Below the pieces are notes generated by a model that was not told the origin of the DNA, made no database searches, and saw only the letters and a list, made by a program, of their open reading frames with translations. DNA of 64,000 bases from Chthonomonadaceae bacterium (GTDB taxonomy: Bacteria; Armatimonadota; Fimbriimonadia; Fimbriimonadales; Fimbriimonadaceae), in NCBI GenBank assembly GCA_015709495.1, contig CP054189.1, positions 2,170,001 to 2,234,000 on the forward strand. The letters run 5' to 3'. Shown here piece by piece: positions 42,227-50,216 of this stretch. Each line of letters begins with the position of its first letter. The first letter of the stretch is position 1. A program made the position numbers and the translations under genes.

Positions 42227-43675
42227 GTGGACGTTCAAAGCGGGGACCGGCCGAAGGAGGAGTGCGGCGTCGTCGGGGTCTACACGCCCGAGCAGCAAGC
42301 GGCGAGGGTCACCTTCTTTTCACTCTTCGCTCTCCAACACCGTGGCCAAGAGTCCGCAGGCATCGCTGTGTCCGACGGGCAGACGGTCCGAATGCATCGG
42401 GACATGGGGCTTGTCAGCCAAGTCTTTGACGAGCGCGCGCTTGCCAACCTACAGGGAATCCTCGGAATCGGGCACACACGGTACAGCACCACGGGTTCGA
42501 GCGTCTTGCGGAACGCCCAGCCCGTGTATTGCCAGAGCCTGGACGGCGACATTGCGGTTGCTCACAACGGCAACCTGATCAACACCGTCGAGCTTCGCGC
42601 CGAACTCGAAGCCGAAGGCGAGACCTTCGAAACCACGAGCGACAGCGAGATCCTCGCCCGACTCCTCGTCCGGCACATGGGCGAGGGGCCTGAGGCCGCA
42701 GTAGCGAATCTCATGCGAAGGGTCGAGGGCGCTTACAGCGTCGCCGTGCTTACTCCGACTCAGGTGTTGGGATTTCGGGATCCCCACGGGATTCGGCCGA
42801 TGGTCGCCGGCAAGGTCGGCTCGGGGTTCATGCTCGCAAGCGAGAGCTGTGCGTTTGGGCCCGTGGCAGGCACGGTGGACCACGAGCTCGCTCCGGGCGA
42901 ATTGGTCATCATCGACGAGCAGGGGATGAGGTTCGTTCAGGCTCACCCAACCGTCCGCAGAGCGATGTGCTTGTTCGAGTTCATCTATTTCGCAAGGCCC
43001 GACACGGTGATGTACGGGGAGAGCCTCTACGGGGTGAGAGAGAACATGGGGCGCGAGCTTGCGCGGGAGCACCCGGCCGAGGCCGACATTGTGGTTCCCG
43101 TGCCCGACAGCGGGATTCCCGCCGCGTTGGGTTTTGCGGAGGCATCGGGGCTGCCGTTCCGTGAGGGCATGATGAAGAGCCGGTACATCCACCGCACGTT
43201 CATCGCCCCCGACCAGAGGCTCCGCGACCTCGGGGTGCGGATGAAACTGACGCCGCTCGTCGAGCACATTCGCGGGCAGCGCATCGTGCTGGTGGACGAC
43301 TCGATTGTTCGCGCGACGACCACCAAACAGATCGTCAAGCTGCTCTTTGAGGCGGGCGCGAAGGAGGTCCATGTGAGGATCACCGCCCCGCCGATCAAGT
43401 GGCCCTGCTACTACGGGATCGACATGGCAAGGCGCGAAGAGCTCGCCGCGGCGAAAATGAGCGTCGAGGAGATTCGGCAACACATCGGCGCCTCGAGCCT
43501 CGGCTATCTTTCGGTCGGAGGCGCCTCGCGCGCGGTCGGGACCACACAAAGCGAACTCTGTACCGCCTGCTTTACGGGTGAATACCCGATCCCCGTCCCC
43601 CAAGACCTCAGCAAAGACGCGCTCGAGGTGGGAAAGGTGGGTGAAATGACCACCGTCGCCTCGGACCCTGCGTGA
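42227..43675 (+). CDS. purF: Amidophosphoribosyltransferase
   Basis: First committed enzyme of purine synthesis, making phosphoribosylamine from PRPP and glutamine. The 482-residue protein has a 12-residue propeptide before the catalytic cysteine in EECGVVGVY, then FALQHRGQESAGIAV, HTRYSTTGSS and DSEILARLLVRH in the glutaminase half. The PRPP loop is IVLVDDSIVRATTTK. Cysteines in RRAMCLFEFIYF, IKWPCYYGID and SELCTACFTG match the [4Fe-4S] ligands of the Bacillus-type enzyme. GTG start is set by the upstream TACACT; the frame opens earlier. Confidence 0.95.
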   Translation: MDVQSGDRPKEECGVVGVYTPEQQAARVTFFSLFALQHRGQESAGIAVSDGQTVRMHRDMGLVSQVFDERALANLQGILGIGHTRYSTTGSSVLRNAQPVYCQSLDGDIAVAHNGNLINTVELRAELEAEGETFETTSDSEILARLLVRHMGEGPEAAVANLMRRVEGAYSVAVLTPTQVLGFRDPHGIRPMVAGKVGSGFMLASESCAFGPVAGTVDHELAPGELVIIDEQGMRFVQAHPTVRRAMCLFEFIYFARPDTVMYGESLYGVRENMGRELAREHPAEADIVVPVPDSGIPAALGFAEASGLPFREGMMKSRYIHRTFIAPDQRLRDLGVRMKLTPLVEHIRGQRIVLVDDSIVRATTTKQIVKLLFEAGAKEVHVRITAPPIKWPCYYGIDMARREELAAAKMSVEEIRQHIGASSLGYLSVGGASRAVGTTQSELCTACFTGEYPIPVPQDLSKDALEVGKVGEMTTVASDPA

Positions 43676-43747
43676 GTTGGGGGTGCCGCCCAGACTGGGT
43701 CGCACTTTGTCCCACCTGTACTGAAGTCGATTCGGAAGCCGGGTGCC

Positions 43748-43773
43748 CCGGTCTGACTCGCAGAGCAGACCGG
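43748..43773. repeat. Palindromic repeat family B, copy 1
   Basis: CCGGTCTG and CAGACCGG arms, eight perfect pairs around a ten-base centre. The same hairpin with the same GGGGCACCC neighbour occurs, in the opposite orientation, at 46912-46937 and 47160-47184. Confidence 0.8.
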
Positions 43774-43900
43774 GAAAGGCTTAGGCCGGGTGAAGAGAGC
43801 GGGGAGCACAACCTTGCCATCCCCAAAAAAAAAGTGAAGATCCGGGTGCCCCGGTCAGACTCGGAGTGTGGCCATCCCATGGGACAAGTCTACTTGCCAC

Positions 43901-43936
43901 GGGTGCCACCCCAAACTTGTCTTTGGGGTGCTCCGG
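43901..43936 (+). repeat. Palindromic repeat family A, single copy
   Basis: GGGTGCCACCCCAAACTTG followed by TCTTTGGGGTGCTCC; CACCCCAAA and TTTGGGGTG arms can pair. Same family as the tandem array at 46132 and the inverted copies at 46838-47272. Confidence 0.8.
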
Positions 43937-44068
43937 CGGGAGCCCCTCCCGCTGGCGCCACGACGCCCTCTACCCGCCCCAAGGGTGTTTGGCTCTGATT
44001 GCAGGCTCGGGAAGGGCAGACAAGAGGTGCGTCTGCATCTGGGCGCGGTTGCCGGCCGTATTGCCCAT

Positions 44069-44257
44069 GTGCGATTCGTGAAAGAGGACCCCTGGTGGAA
44101 TTCGAGGGTCGACACCACGACCTCGGAGGATATCGGCTGCTTCCTGATTGGTTGCCTACCTGAGATCGGCCTCCCGCTCCTCGTCATCTTCCTGCCGATC
44201 TATGGCATGGTGCGGCTCGCCCGATGGATCGCTGCAACACTACGCCCAAGTTCATGA
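44069..44257 (+). CDS. Possible small membrane protein
   Basis: A 62-residue frame from GTG 44069 with one strongly hydrophobic segment (FLIGCLPEIGLPLLVIFLPIYGMV). The frame continues upstream into repeat sequence, so its N-terminus is not real. No ribosome binding site or promoter box is convincing. It may be the tail of a degraded gene. Confidence 0.25.
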   Translation: MRFVKEDPWWNSRVDTTTSEDIGCFLIGCLPEIGLPLLVIFLPIYGMVRLARWIAATLRPSS

Positions 44258-44316
44258 GGTCTTAGGGAACCGCTCTTTCGAATGACCGGGGCGTCCCCCA
44301 GGCCCTCGCCCCAACC

Positions 44317-45558
44317 TCATCTCACCACAGGCTGGACCCAGGCGACCTCGGTTTCGCCTTCGGAGTACGGGTTGGATTTGGGCTTTGAAGACACCACCCG
44401 CGCCCGGACGTAAATCTCGTCCCCTCGGAATCGGTAGCTCGGAGAGGGGCCCTCGACCGTCGCCAGCACTCGCCCGATGTCGGAGCTGTATTGCATCGTC
44501 ACCCCCAACGGCTCGCCGTTCGGCCCCAGAACGGGCTTTGCGGTTGGGTCATATCCGCGACGGGTTCCGATGAAGAAGGTCGTGTATGTCACACCCTTTT
44601 CGGGCCGAACGTCGATCGAGAGCGTGCGGCCGTCGAAGCGCGTTCGGTTCAGGACGACCCCCGAAGAAGCATAGAAGTCGCCGTCTTCCATCGCCCGGAC
44701 GATGTCTTTCGCCGACAGGCGAGGGGCGTGGACCATAACCCACCCTCGGCCCGGATTGGCCTTCGTGAGGTGCGATTCGTGGTAATTGTGCGCGTCGTCC
44801 ACCGCCACCCCATACATGACGCCCTTCTTGAGTTCGGCCAGCCGCTTGGTGAGGATGATGTCCCACACGCGCTCCATTCCGGCGTGGGTGGCGTCGCCGT
44901 AGTTGTGGACCGCCGGATGGCCGTTGTAGACCTCGAAAAACTTCTCGCCCTCGAGTTGCATCAGTTCCTCGGCGGTGATCGCCCAGATGAAGTTCGGGTG
45001 GTTGATGTGCGGGAACATCGGCACGCCGGTTCGCCGGCGCTGCTCGTTGACGGCGTCGACGTTCTTCTGCATCGTGTCCAGAATCGACGTGCCCGATTGC
45101 GGCGGGATGTGTTCTTGGATGTTGGTCGCGTTGACGTGGATCGGCTTGCCGCCGTGGCCCGCGCTAATCTCTTCGCTTTGGATCATTAGAAACCGGCCCG
45201 GCTCTTCGAAAAGGCGCTTGATCTCGCTGAGCGTGCGCAGTCGGACCTCGACCTTGCCGTTTCGAACGCGAGTCCGCACCCAGTCTTCGCCGAACCTCTG
45301 GATGTATCGGGCGAGCACCGCGCCGCGCCCACGGGTTCCGCTCAGGTCGAACCACTTTTCGCCGACGCTCAATACGTTGTGGTCGCTCAGCGCGAGGAAG
45401 TGGTAGCCGTTGCGCTTATACCAGTCGGCGACCATTTCGGGGTAGTCGTCCCCGTCACTCCAAAGAGTGTGAGTGTGGAGATTGCCCTTCCACCATGTCG
45501 CGGGCGGCGGCGAGTCGGGGCTAAGGAGCAAGAGGGCGAGCGTTAGCGTCGAGAGCAT
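44317..45558 (-). CDS. Exported PHP-domain phosphoesterase-like protein
   Basis: A 413-residue protein with an N-terminal signal peptide (MLSTLTLALLLLSPDSPPP) followed by a PHP domain: KGNLHTHTLWSDGDDYPEM, FLALSDHNVLS, IQSEEISAGHGGKPIHVNA, FPHINHPNFIW, FEVYNGHPAVHNYGD and GVAVDDAHNY. These histidines and acids are the trinuclear metal site of PHP enzymes. The C-terminal part has beta strands (VARVEGPSPSYRF-like). The substrate is unknown. TAGCCT lies ten bases upstream of the ATG. Confidence 0.87.
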   Translation of the reverse strand: MLSTLTLALLLLSPDSPPPATWWKGNLHTHTLWSDGDDYPEMVADWYKRNGYHFLALSDHNVLSVGEKWFDLSGTRGRGAVLARYIQRFGEDWVRTRVRNGKVEVRLRTLSEIKRLFEEPGRFLMIQSEEISAGHGGKPIHVNATNIQEHIPPQSGTSILDTMQKNVDAVNEQRRRTGVPMFPHINHPNFIWAITAEELMQLEGEKFFEVYNGHPAVHNYGDATHAGMERVWDIILTKRLAELKKGVMYGVAVDDAHNYHESHLTKANPGRGWVMVHAPRLSAKDIVRAMEDGDFYASSGVVLNRTRFDGRTLSIDVRPEKGVTYTTFFIGTRRGYDPTAKPVLGPNGEPLGVTMQYSSDIGRVLATVEGPSPSYRFRGDEIYVRARVVSSKPKSNPYSEGETEVAWVQPVVR

Positions 45559-45568
45559 CTTGTAGCGG

Positions 45569-45574
45569 AGGCTA
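45569..45574 (-). promoter_or_regulatory. TAGCCT -10 candidate of the PHP gene
   Basis: TAGCCT on the minus strand, ten bases upstream of ATG 45558. Only match to TANNNT in the short gap to the divergent gene. Confidence 0.35.
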
Positions 45575-45592
45575 CCAGACTCGTGCGAAGGA

Positions 45593-46065
45593 ATGAGATT
45601 GGCGCGCGAAAAGGGCTTCCGTTGCGTCCTGAAAGGAAGAGGCGGGATCGCGAAATCTGATTCGTTGGAGCGGCGAAGAGTCGACGGCTGGATGGTCTAT
45701 GGCCTCGTCACGACGACGCTGTTCTTGGCGGGGGTTCTCGTGCAGAAGGTACTTATGGAGCCAGGTCGCCAGGAGGGTATAGCCGCTTCCGAGCGGGTCC
45801 TCAGATTGGCCTGCCAACGAGACTTTGAGGGCATAGCCGCCTCTTCGGCTCCTGCAGTCGTTGAGTTCATGCAGCAGCGAGACGAGAAGTGGGGAAGGTG
45901 GTGAAATACAGCTTCGAGGACTCGCTCGTTCAGGTCGGCGGGTCTCCGGCGCAGGTACAGTGGCGGGTCTGGCGGGAGCGGAAGAACGTGCGCGAAACTT
46001 TCTACTGCATCAACGATCGGGTTGTGCAGGCGTTCGTTTCGTGGCCTGAGGCAGAGGAGAAGTAA
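45593..46065 (+). pseudogene. Small membrane-anchored protein, frame broken at 45890-45904
   Basis: Two frames join here. The first (45593-45904, 103 residues) has a basic start, one membrane helix (MVYGLVTTTLFLAGVLVQKV) and ends ...FMQQRDEKWGRW. The second (45901-46065, 54 residues from GTG) reads VKYSFEDSLVQV, then VQWRVWRERKNVRETFYCIN. One added G in the GGGG run at 45891-45894 would join them as DEKWGKVVKYSF, a smooth continuation. It may be a frameshifted gene, a sequencing error, or two genes with a GTGA overlap like others in this window. No family is recognised. Confidence 0.5.
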
Positions 46066-46131
46066 GGTGAAGCCGTCGACGGCGTGGCGAGGTTGAAGCA
46101 GGTCGCCGTCCCATGGGATTAGGCTATTTCC

Positions 46132-46395
46132 CACGGGTGCCACCCCAAACTCGCTTTGGGGTGCTCCGGGGCTGGCGGGTTGAAAGCGATTGGGTGGCTT
46201 TGCACGGGTGCCACCCCAAACTTGTTTCTGCGGTGCTCTGGGGCTGGGTTGAAAGCGATTGGGTGGCTTTGCACGGGTGACACCCCAAACTTGTTTTGGG
46301 GTGCTCTGGGGCTAGGGTTGAAAGCGATTGGTTGGCTTCCCACGGGTGCCACCCCAAACTTGTTTTTGGGGTGCTCCGGGGCCGGCGGGTGCAAG
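46132..46395 (+). repeat. Four tandem copies of a 69-71-bp repeat with family A palindrome
   Basis: CACGGGTG starts a unit at 46132, 46203, 46272 and 46341 (periods 71, 69, 69). Each unit is CACGGGTGCCACCCCAAACTTG, a loop, TTTGGGGTGCTCC or close, then a GC-rich linker including GGTTGAAAGCGATTGG and GGTGGCTTTG. Spacers and repeats are equally conserved, which excludes a CRISPR array. Confidence 0.88.
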
Positions 46396-46745
46396 GCACG
46401 AAGCAGGCTTCCCGCACTCAATAGCGGGAGGCATCGGGAGAGGTGTAGCCTCTTTGAAGCAGGAGAGCGAATCGGGGGCCTTTCCCGTAGGCGTCTCTCC
46501 TGCGGCTCCGACGACGGGATTCGGAGTCTCGGCCCAACAGGCCCAGGAAATCTGGCCGGGTGGCACGGGTTCCAGGCCTTCGGCCTTCGCTATGGGCTTG
46601 CGGCCCAGCAGGCATAGGGAACCGAACTCCTTCGTAAGGTGGGCGTCGGTGATCCGACAGGCCCAACGGGCCGAAGGGTTAGAGCGAAGGGCAACGCCCT
46701 GGTGGAATCCAGCCCCCAAGATGAATGCGGCCTGTAAGGTCGCGA

Positions 46746-46766
46746 CTCTCAACTCTCAACTCTCAA
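46746..46766 (+). repeat. Short tandem repeat (CTCTCAA)x3
   Basis: Three perfect copies of CTCTCAA in a row. Confidence 0.9.
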
Positions 46767-46837
46767 CTTCGCGACCCTGTGGCCGGGGCCGACCCCTAGA
46801 GCAGCCCCGAAACAAGCCCCGTTCCCACCGGCGGCCA

Positions 46838-46867
46838 GCACCCCAAAGCAAGTTTGGGGTGGCACCC
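46838..46867 (-). repeat. Family A palindrome, inverted copy 1
   Basis: GCACCCCAAAGCAAG then TTTGGGGTGGCACCC, the reverse complement of the forward family A unit. The arms CACCCCAAA and TTTGGGGTG pair perfectly. Confidence 0.85.
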
Positions 46868-46911
46868 AGATTGAGTCGCACGGAGCCCCGCTTCACTCTG
46901 CTCTTGACTTC

Positions 46912-46937
46912 CCGGTCTGCTCTGCGAGTCAGACCGG
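46912..46937. repeat. Palindromic repeat family B, copy 2
   Basis: CCGGTCTG ... CAGACCGG with centre CTCTGCGAGT, followed by GGCACCCGG. Inverted relative to 43748-43773. Confidence 0.8.
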
Positions 46938-47002
46938 GGCACCCGGCGACGGGACTCCCTAACCTCCCGGATGCAGGGTCACGCGAGGATGCGGGCGAGC
47001 AT

Positions 47003-47031
47003 CACCCCAAAGCAAGTTTGGGGTGGCACCC
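47003..47031 (-). repeat. Family A palindrome, inverted copy 2
   Basis: CACCCCAAAGCAAG then TTTGGGGTGGCACCC; identical core to the copies at 46838 and 47087. Confidence 0.85.
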
Positions 47032-47086
47032 AGATTGGATCGTACCGACCCCCGCTTCACTCGGCCTCAGGTTTACCCGGCGGCCA

Positions 47087-47115
47087 GCACCCCAAAGCAA
47101 GTTTGGGGTGGCACC
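47087..47115 (-). repeat. Family A palindrome, inverted copy 3
   Basis: GCACCCCAAAGCAAG then TTTGGGGTGGCACCC, 84 bases after copy 2, with the same downstream CAGATTG. Confidence 0.85.
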
Positions 47116-47159
47116 CAGATTGAGTGCGCGAAGCCCCGCTTCACTCGGCTTTAGACTTC

Positions 47160-47184
47160 CCGGTCTGCTTTGGGGTCAGACCGG
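47160..47184. repeat. Palindromic repeat family B, copy 3
   Basis: CCGGTCTG ... CAGACCGG with a changed centre (CTTTGGGGT), followed by GGCACCCGG as in copy 2. Confidence 0.8.
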
Positions 47185-47242
47185 GGCACCCGGCCGACCC
47201 CTAGAGCAGCCCCGAAACAAGCCCCGTTCCCACCTGCGGCCA

Positions 47243-47272
47243 GCACCCCAAACCGAGTTTGGGGTGGCACCC
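47243..47272 (-). repeat. Family A palindrome, inverted copy 4
   Basis: GCACCCCAAACCGAG then TTTGGGGTGGCACCC; the loop differs (CCGAG for GCAAG). It lies in the second copy of the larger duplication. Confidence 0.85.
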
Positions 47273-47477
47273 AGCTTGGGTCGCTTCGAGAACTCCACTC
47301 ACCGTCCACCATTCGTCTTCGACGATAGGATTCCTGACTTTCCCGGACAAACGGCACGAACCACTCGCCCGTCCGGGCGATTTCTGTCCGGGGGGGGGGC
47401 GTGATACTCGGCCCGCGAGCGCTCCCTGCGCCCGGCTGGCGGTCCGCGCCCCCTATGGGACGGTCGTCAGAAGCCTC

Positions 47478-47867
47478 CTACACCTTGAACCAGGACCTCG
47501 CGAACGATGCGGTGATCGCCGGCTCATACACCTTGCCGTTATTCGCCGCGATACCGCCTAGGATGCTCACGATCAGTCCCCACGCGAACGGGATCAAGTA
47601 CAAAACGATGCCGACGCCGCATGTGACAACGGCGAGAATGCCGCAAATCACCCAAAGGGCAAGCAGCACGATATGGAACGTGAGGCACTGCATCGAGTTC
47701 TTGTACACGAACGGCTTATCCTTGTCCACCAGCATGAAGATCACCGGGCTGATGATCCCGATGATGATCCCGAGAAGCCAGCAAAGCATGGCGTGAGTTC
47801 GGTCGTCTTGCGAGACTCCCGACCCTGAGTCCATCGGTTCTTGAGTTGCTTGAGTTTCGTTATCCAT
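47478..47867 (-). CDS. DUF4870-type small membrane protein
   Basis: A 129-residue protein with a polar, acidic start (MDNETQATQEPMDSGSGV) and about three membrane helices: AMLCWLLGIIIGIISPVIFML, CLTFHIVLLALWVICGILAVV and LYLIPFAWGLIVSILGGIAA. The segments IFMLVDKDKPFVYKNSMQCL between helices and GKVYEPAITA at the end match the DUF4870 family (function unknown). No clear promoter box or ribosome binding site. Confidence 0.85.
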   Translation of the reverse strand: MDNETQATQEPMDSGSGVSQDDRTHAMLCWLLGIIIGIISPVIFMLVDKDKPFVYKNSMQCLTFHIVLLALWVICGILAVVTCGVGIVLYLIPFAWGLIVSILGGIAANNGKVYEPAITASFARSWFKV

Positions 47868-48038
47868 AACGTTTCGCGGGCGTCCGGAGACCGCCGCACG
47901 AACCCCCTTTTCCCTATGGGACGGGCGACGAGGCCCAAAATCGGCGGACGAACGAAAGTTTCGACCCCTAAAGGCAACAAGGTGGCGAATTCTCCTGCAG
48001 CAGCGTGCCTATCAGGGCCTCACTCAAACACAGTCGCG
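47868..48038. other. Short gene-free gap between the DUF4870 gene and feoB
   Basis: About 170 bases with no supportable gene. It contains CCCTATGGGACGG, also seen near 47452, so another short repeat may be present. Confidence 0.4.
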
Positions 48039-50216
48039 CTATCCGAAAGCGAGGGAAAGCTGGTGAACAACCACCGCGCCCAGGTAGGCCAGTCCGCTCA
48101 TGTAGACGAACACGAAGACCGGCCAACCCCACGAATTGGTCTCGCGGCGAATGGTCGCTAGGGTCGACATGCACTGCGCGCAAAGCGCAAAGAACACCAT
48201 GAGTCCGACCGCGGTCCACGGATTCGCAAGCGGCCGCCCGTCGGGCCACTTCGCGGATCGGAGCACGCTCCTGAGGTCGGTCGAAGTCTCGTCGACATCG
48301 CTCGAGACGTTGAAGATGATTCCCAGCGTCGAAACCATGACTTCGCGGGCCGGGAAGGCGCTGATGATGGCTGTCGAGAGCCGCCAATCGAACCCAGCCG
48401 GCAGGAATGCGGGCTCGATGGCCTTGCCGAACTGGCCAAGATAGGAGCGCGCGAGGAGTTCTCCGCTGAGTTTGGCTTCGACGCCCGCTGCATCGAGGCT
48501 GGGATCGGCCTGCGAAATCTGCGCGCGCAGTTGATCCTCCAATTCAGGGGAACGTGGGAAGTAGGCGAGGCTCCAGATCACGATCGACAGCGCAACGATG
48601 ATCGTCCCGGCTGTCTTCACAAACACCTTGCCCCGGAAGTACACGCCCAGCCAAACATCGCGGGCCTTCGGCCACTCGTAGGGCGGCAACTCCAGCAAGA
48701 ACGGCAGGCGGCTTCCGCGCAACACTCCCCGGTTGAGCACCCAAGCGACGGGGACGGCGACGATCAGCCCCAAGACGTGCATCGCGAACAGCGCGAATCC
48801 CGCCCAGCCAGCGCCGAACTGAGGCTCGATGAAGGTCCCGATCAGAAGCACGTAAACTGGCAATCGGGCCGAACAGCTCATGAGCGGAGCGACAAGGATG
48901 GTCGCGAGCCGACTCTTGCGGTCGGGCATCACCCGGGCGGCCATGATCCCCGGCACGGCGCAGGCGAAGCTCGAAAGCAAGGGTATAAACGCCCGGCCAT
49001 TGAGCCCGCACCAGCCCAGAAGCCGATCCATCAGAAAGGCAGCGCGCGCAAGGTATCCCGTGCCTTCGAGGATCCCAATGAACAAGAAGAGGATGCAGAT
49101 TTGAGGTAGGAACATCAACATCGTGCCGACGCCCCCTAGAAGTCCATCCGAGACCAGAGACTGCAGCCAAGGCGCTCCGGAAAGCGGCGCGGTCGTCCAT
49201 TCTCCCAGCTTGCCAAACGCCCATTCGATCCCCGCCATCAAGGGCTGCGCCAGCGTATAAATCGACTGAAACACGAGATACATGAGCGCGACGAAGAAAA
49301 GCAGCCCGAACACCCGATGCGTGAGCCACGAGTCGATCTTGTCGCTTGTGGACTTTGGGCGGCCGTCTCGGTCCCGCTCGATCGCCGCCCGAGTGACCAT
49401 CTCCGCCCACTGGTAGCGCTCCTCTGGAGTGGCGTCTTGGCGTTGAGCGGCCTGCGACTTCTGAATCTCGCCGACAGCCTCATCGAACGCTTCTTTGATC
49501 TCCGGGAAGTCCTCGACCGACCGGGCGAATTCCGGATCCTCACCCAGAAGCCCCCGCCGGACGTTCGCCTTGGGAACGTCGAATCCTGCGCGCGCGAGCC
49601 GTTCTTTGAGCAAGGCCACCTTGAATTCGACCAACGGCGAAAACTCGATCTCTAGGTCGGGAATCCGAGGGCGTTCGAGGTTGCGCGAGATCGCGCTCTT
49701 CAGTTCTTCGATGCCTCTTCCGCGAAATCCCACGACCGGCACGACATCGACGTCGAGCAGGCTCGAAAGCCGGGCCACGTCGAGACGCTTGTCTTCTGCT
49801 TCGAGTTGGTCGGTCTTCGTGACCGCAACTAGCAGCGGAGCGTCGAGGTCTGCCAGTTCCGTAAACAGGTACAAGTTGCGCTCGAGACCCGGCGCGTCCA
49901 TCACGCAAAGCAGAAGATCGGGCCTGCGCTCGGTTTGGGAGGCTCCTCGGATCACGTCCACCGCGACTCGCTCGTCTTCCGAAAGCGCTTCGAGACTGTA
50001 GAGCCCCGGTACGTCGAGCAATTCGACCTTCGCGCCTTCGACAGCGAGCTTGCCCGAAACGCGTTCGACGGTGACTCCGGGGTAGTTCGCGACGCGTTGC
50101 GCGGAGCCGGTCAGGGCGTTGAAGACGCTCGACTTGCCCGTATTGGGATTGCCCACCATCGCGACCAGCGGAAGGGCCTGGGCTTGTGGATCCCTTTGGG
50201 CCTCCGGAAGCGACAC
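48039..50216 (-). CDS. feoB: Ferrous iron transport protein B, full length
   Basis: A 725-residue Fe(II) transporter. The cytosolic G domain has GNPNTGKSSVFNALTG (G1), DVPGLYSLEALSEDE (G3) and TKTD (G4), followed by a GDI-like helical region. The membrane half begins near VFGLLFFVALMYLVFQ and holds GLNGRAFIPLLSSFACAVPG, VMPDRKSRLATILVAPLMSC, the two conserved gate cysteines, and EVMVSTLGIIF. In contrast to the split FeoB at 147-2404, both halves are in one chain. Start GTG 50216 directly follows the feoA stop. Confidence 0.95.
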   Translation of the reverse strand: MSLPEAQRDPQAQALPLVAMVGNPNTGKSSVFNALTGSAQRVANYPGVTVERVSGKLAVEGAKVELLDVPGLYSLEALSEDERVAVDVIRGASQTERRPDLLLCVMDAPGLERNLYLFTELADLDAPLLVAVTKTDQLEAEDKRLDVARLSSLLDVDVVPVVGFRGRGIEELKSAISRNLERPRIPDLEIEFSPLVEFKVALLKERLARAGFDVPKANVRRGLLGEDPEFARSVEDFPEIKEAFDEAVGEIQKSQAAQRQDATPEERYQWAEMVTRAAIERDRDGRPKSTSDKIDSWLTHRVFGLLFFVALMYLVFQSIYTLAQPLMAGIEWAFGKLGEWTTAPLSGAPWLQSLVSDGLLGGVGTMLMFLPQICILFLFIGILEGTGYLARAAFLMDRLLGWCGLNGRAFIPLLSSFACAVPGIMAARVMPDRKSRLATILVAPLMSCSARLPVYVLLIGTFIEPQFGAGWAGFALFAMHVLGLIVAVPVAWVLNRGVLRGSRLPFLLELPPYEWPKARDVWLGVYFRGKVFVKTAGTIIVALSIVIWSLAYFPRSPELEDQLRAQISQADPSLDAAGVEAKLSGELLARSYLGQFGKAIEPAFLPAGFDWRLSTAIISAFPAREVMVSTLGIIFNVSSDVDETSTDLRSVLRSAKWPDGRPLANPWTAVGLMVFFALCAQCMSTLATIRRETNSWGWPVFVFVYMSGLAYLGAVVVHQLSLAFG

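Larger units (their letters stand above)
43676..44068 (+). other. Gene-free region with palindromic repeats
   Basis: About 390 bases after purF with no supportable gene. It holds one copy of a CCGGTCTG/CAGACCGG palindrome (43748-43773), a half copy (around 43851-43866) and one CACCCCAAA/TTTGGGGTG palindrome (43901-43936). The short open frames running through it are built from these repeats. Confidence 0.6.
46396..47477. other. Gene-free region of dispersed and duplicated repeats
   Basis: About 1.1 kb with no supportable gene; its open frames run across repeats. It holds four inverted copies of family A and two of family B (listed separately) inside a larger imperfect duplication: the segment GACCCCTAGAGCAGCCCCGA occurs at about 46790 and 47197, each followed by a family A copy. 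A heptamer repeat lies at 46746-46766 and a ten-G run at 47390-47399. This may be a decayed intergenic cluster or a source of small RNA. Confidence 0.6.

Noticed and set aside
42449-43705. 418-residue minus-strand open frame over purF
   Set aside because: Shadow of a fully conserved purF.
43868-44068. N-terminal part of a 129-residue plus-strand frame
   Set aside because: Runs through a family A repeat; only the hydrophobic tail after 44069 is kept, at low confidence.
46132-46395. CRISPR array
   Set aside because: Unit of about 70 bp with conserved spacers, only four copies, no cas genes nearby.
46328-47404. 358-residue open frame across the repeat zone
   Set aside because: It consists of translated family A and B repeats (recurring KFGVAP), lacks a start signal, and would not be a stable protein.
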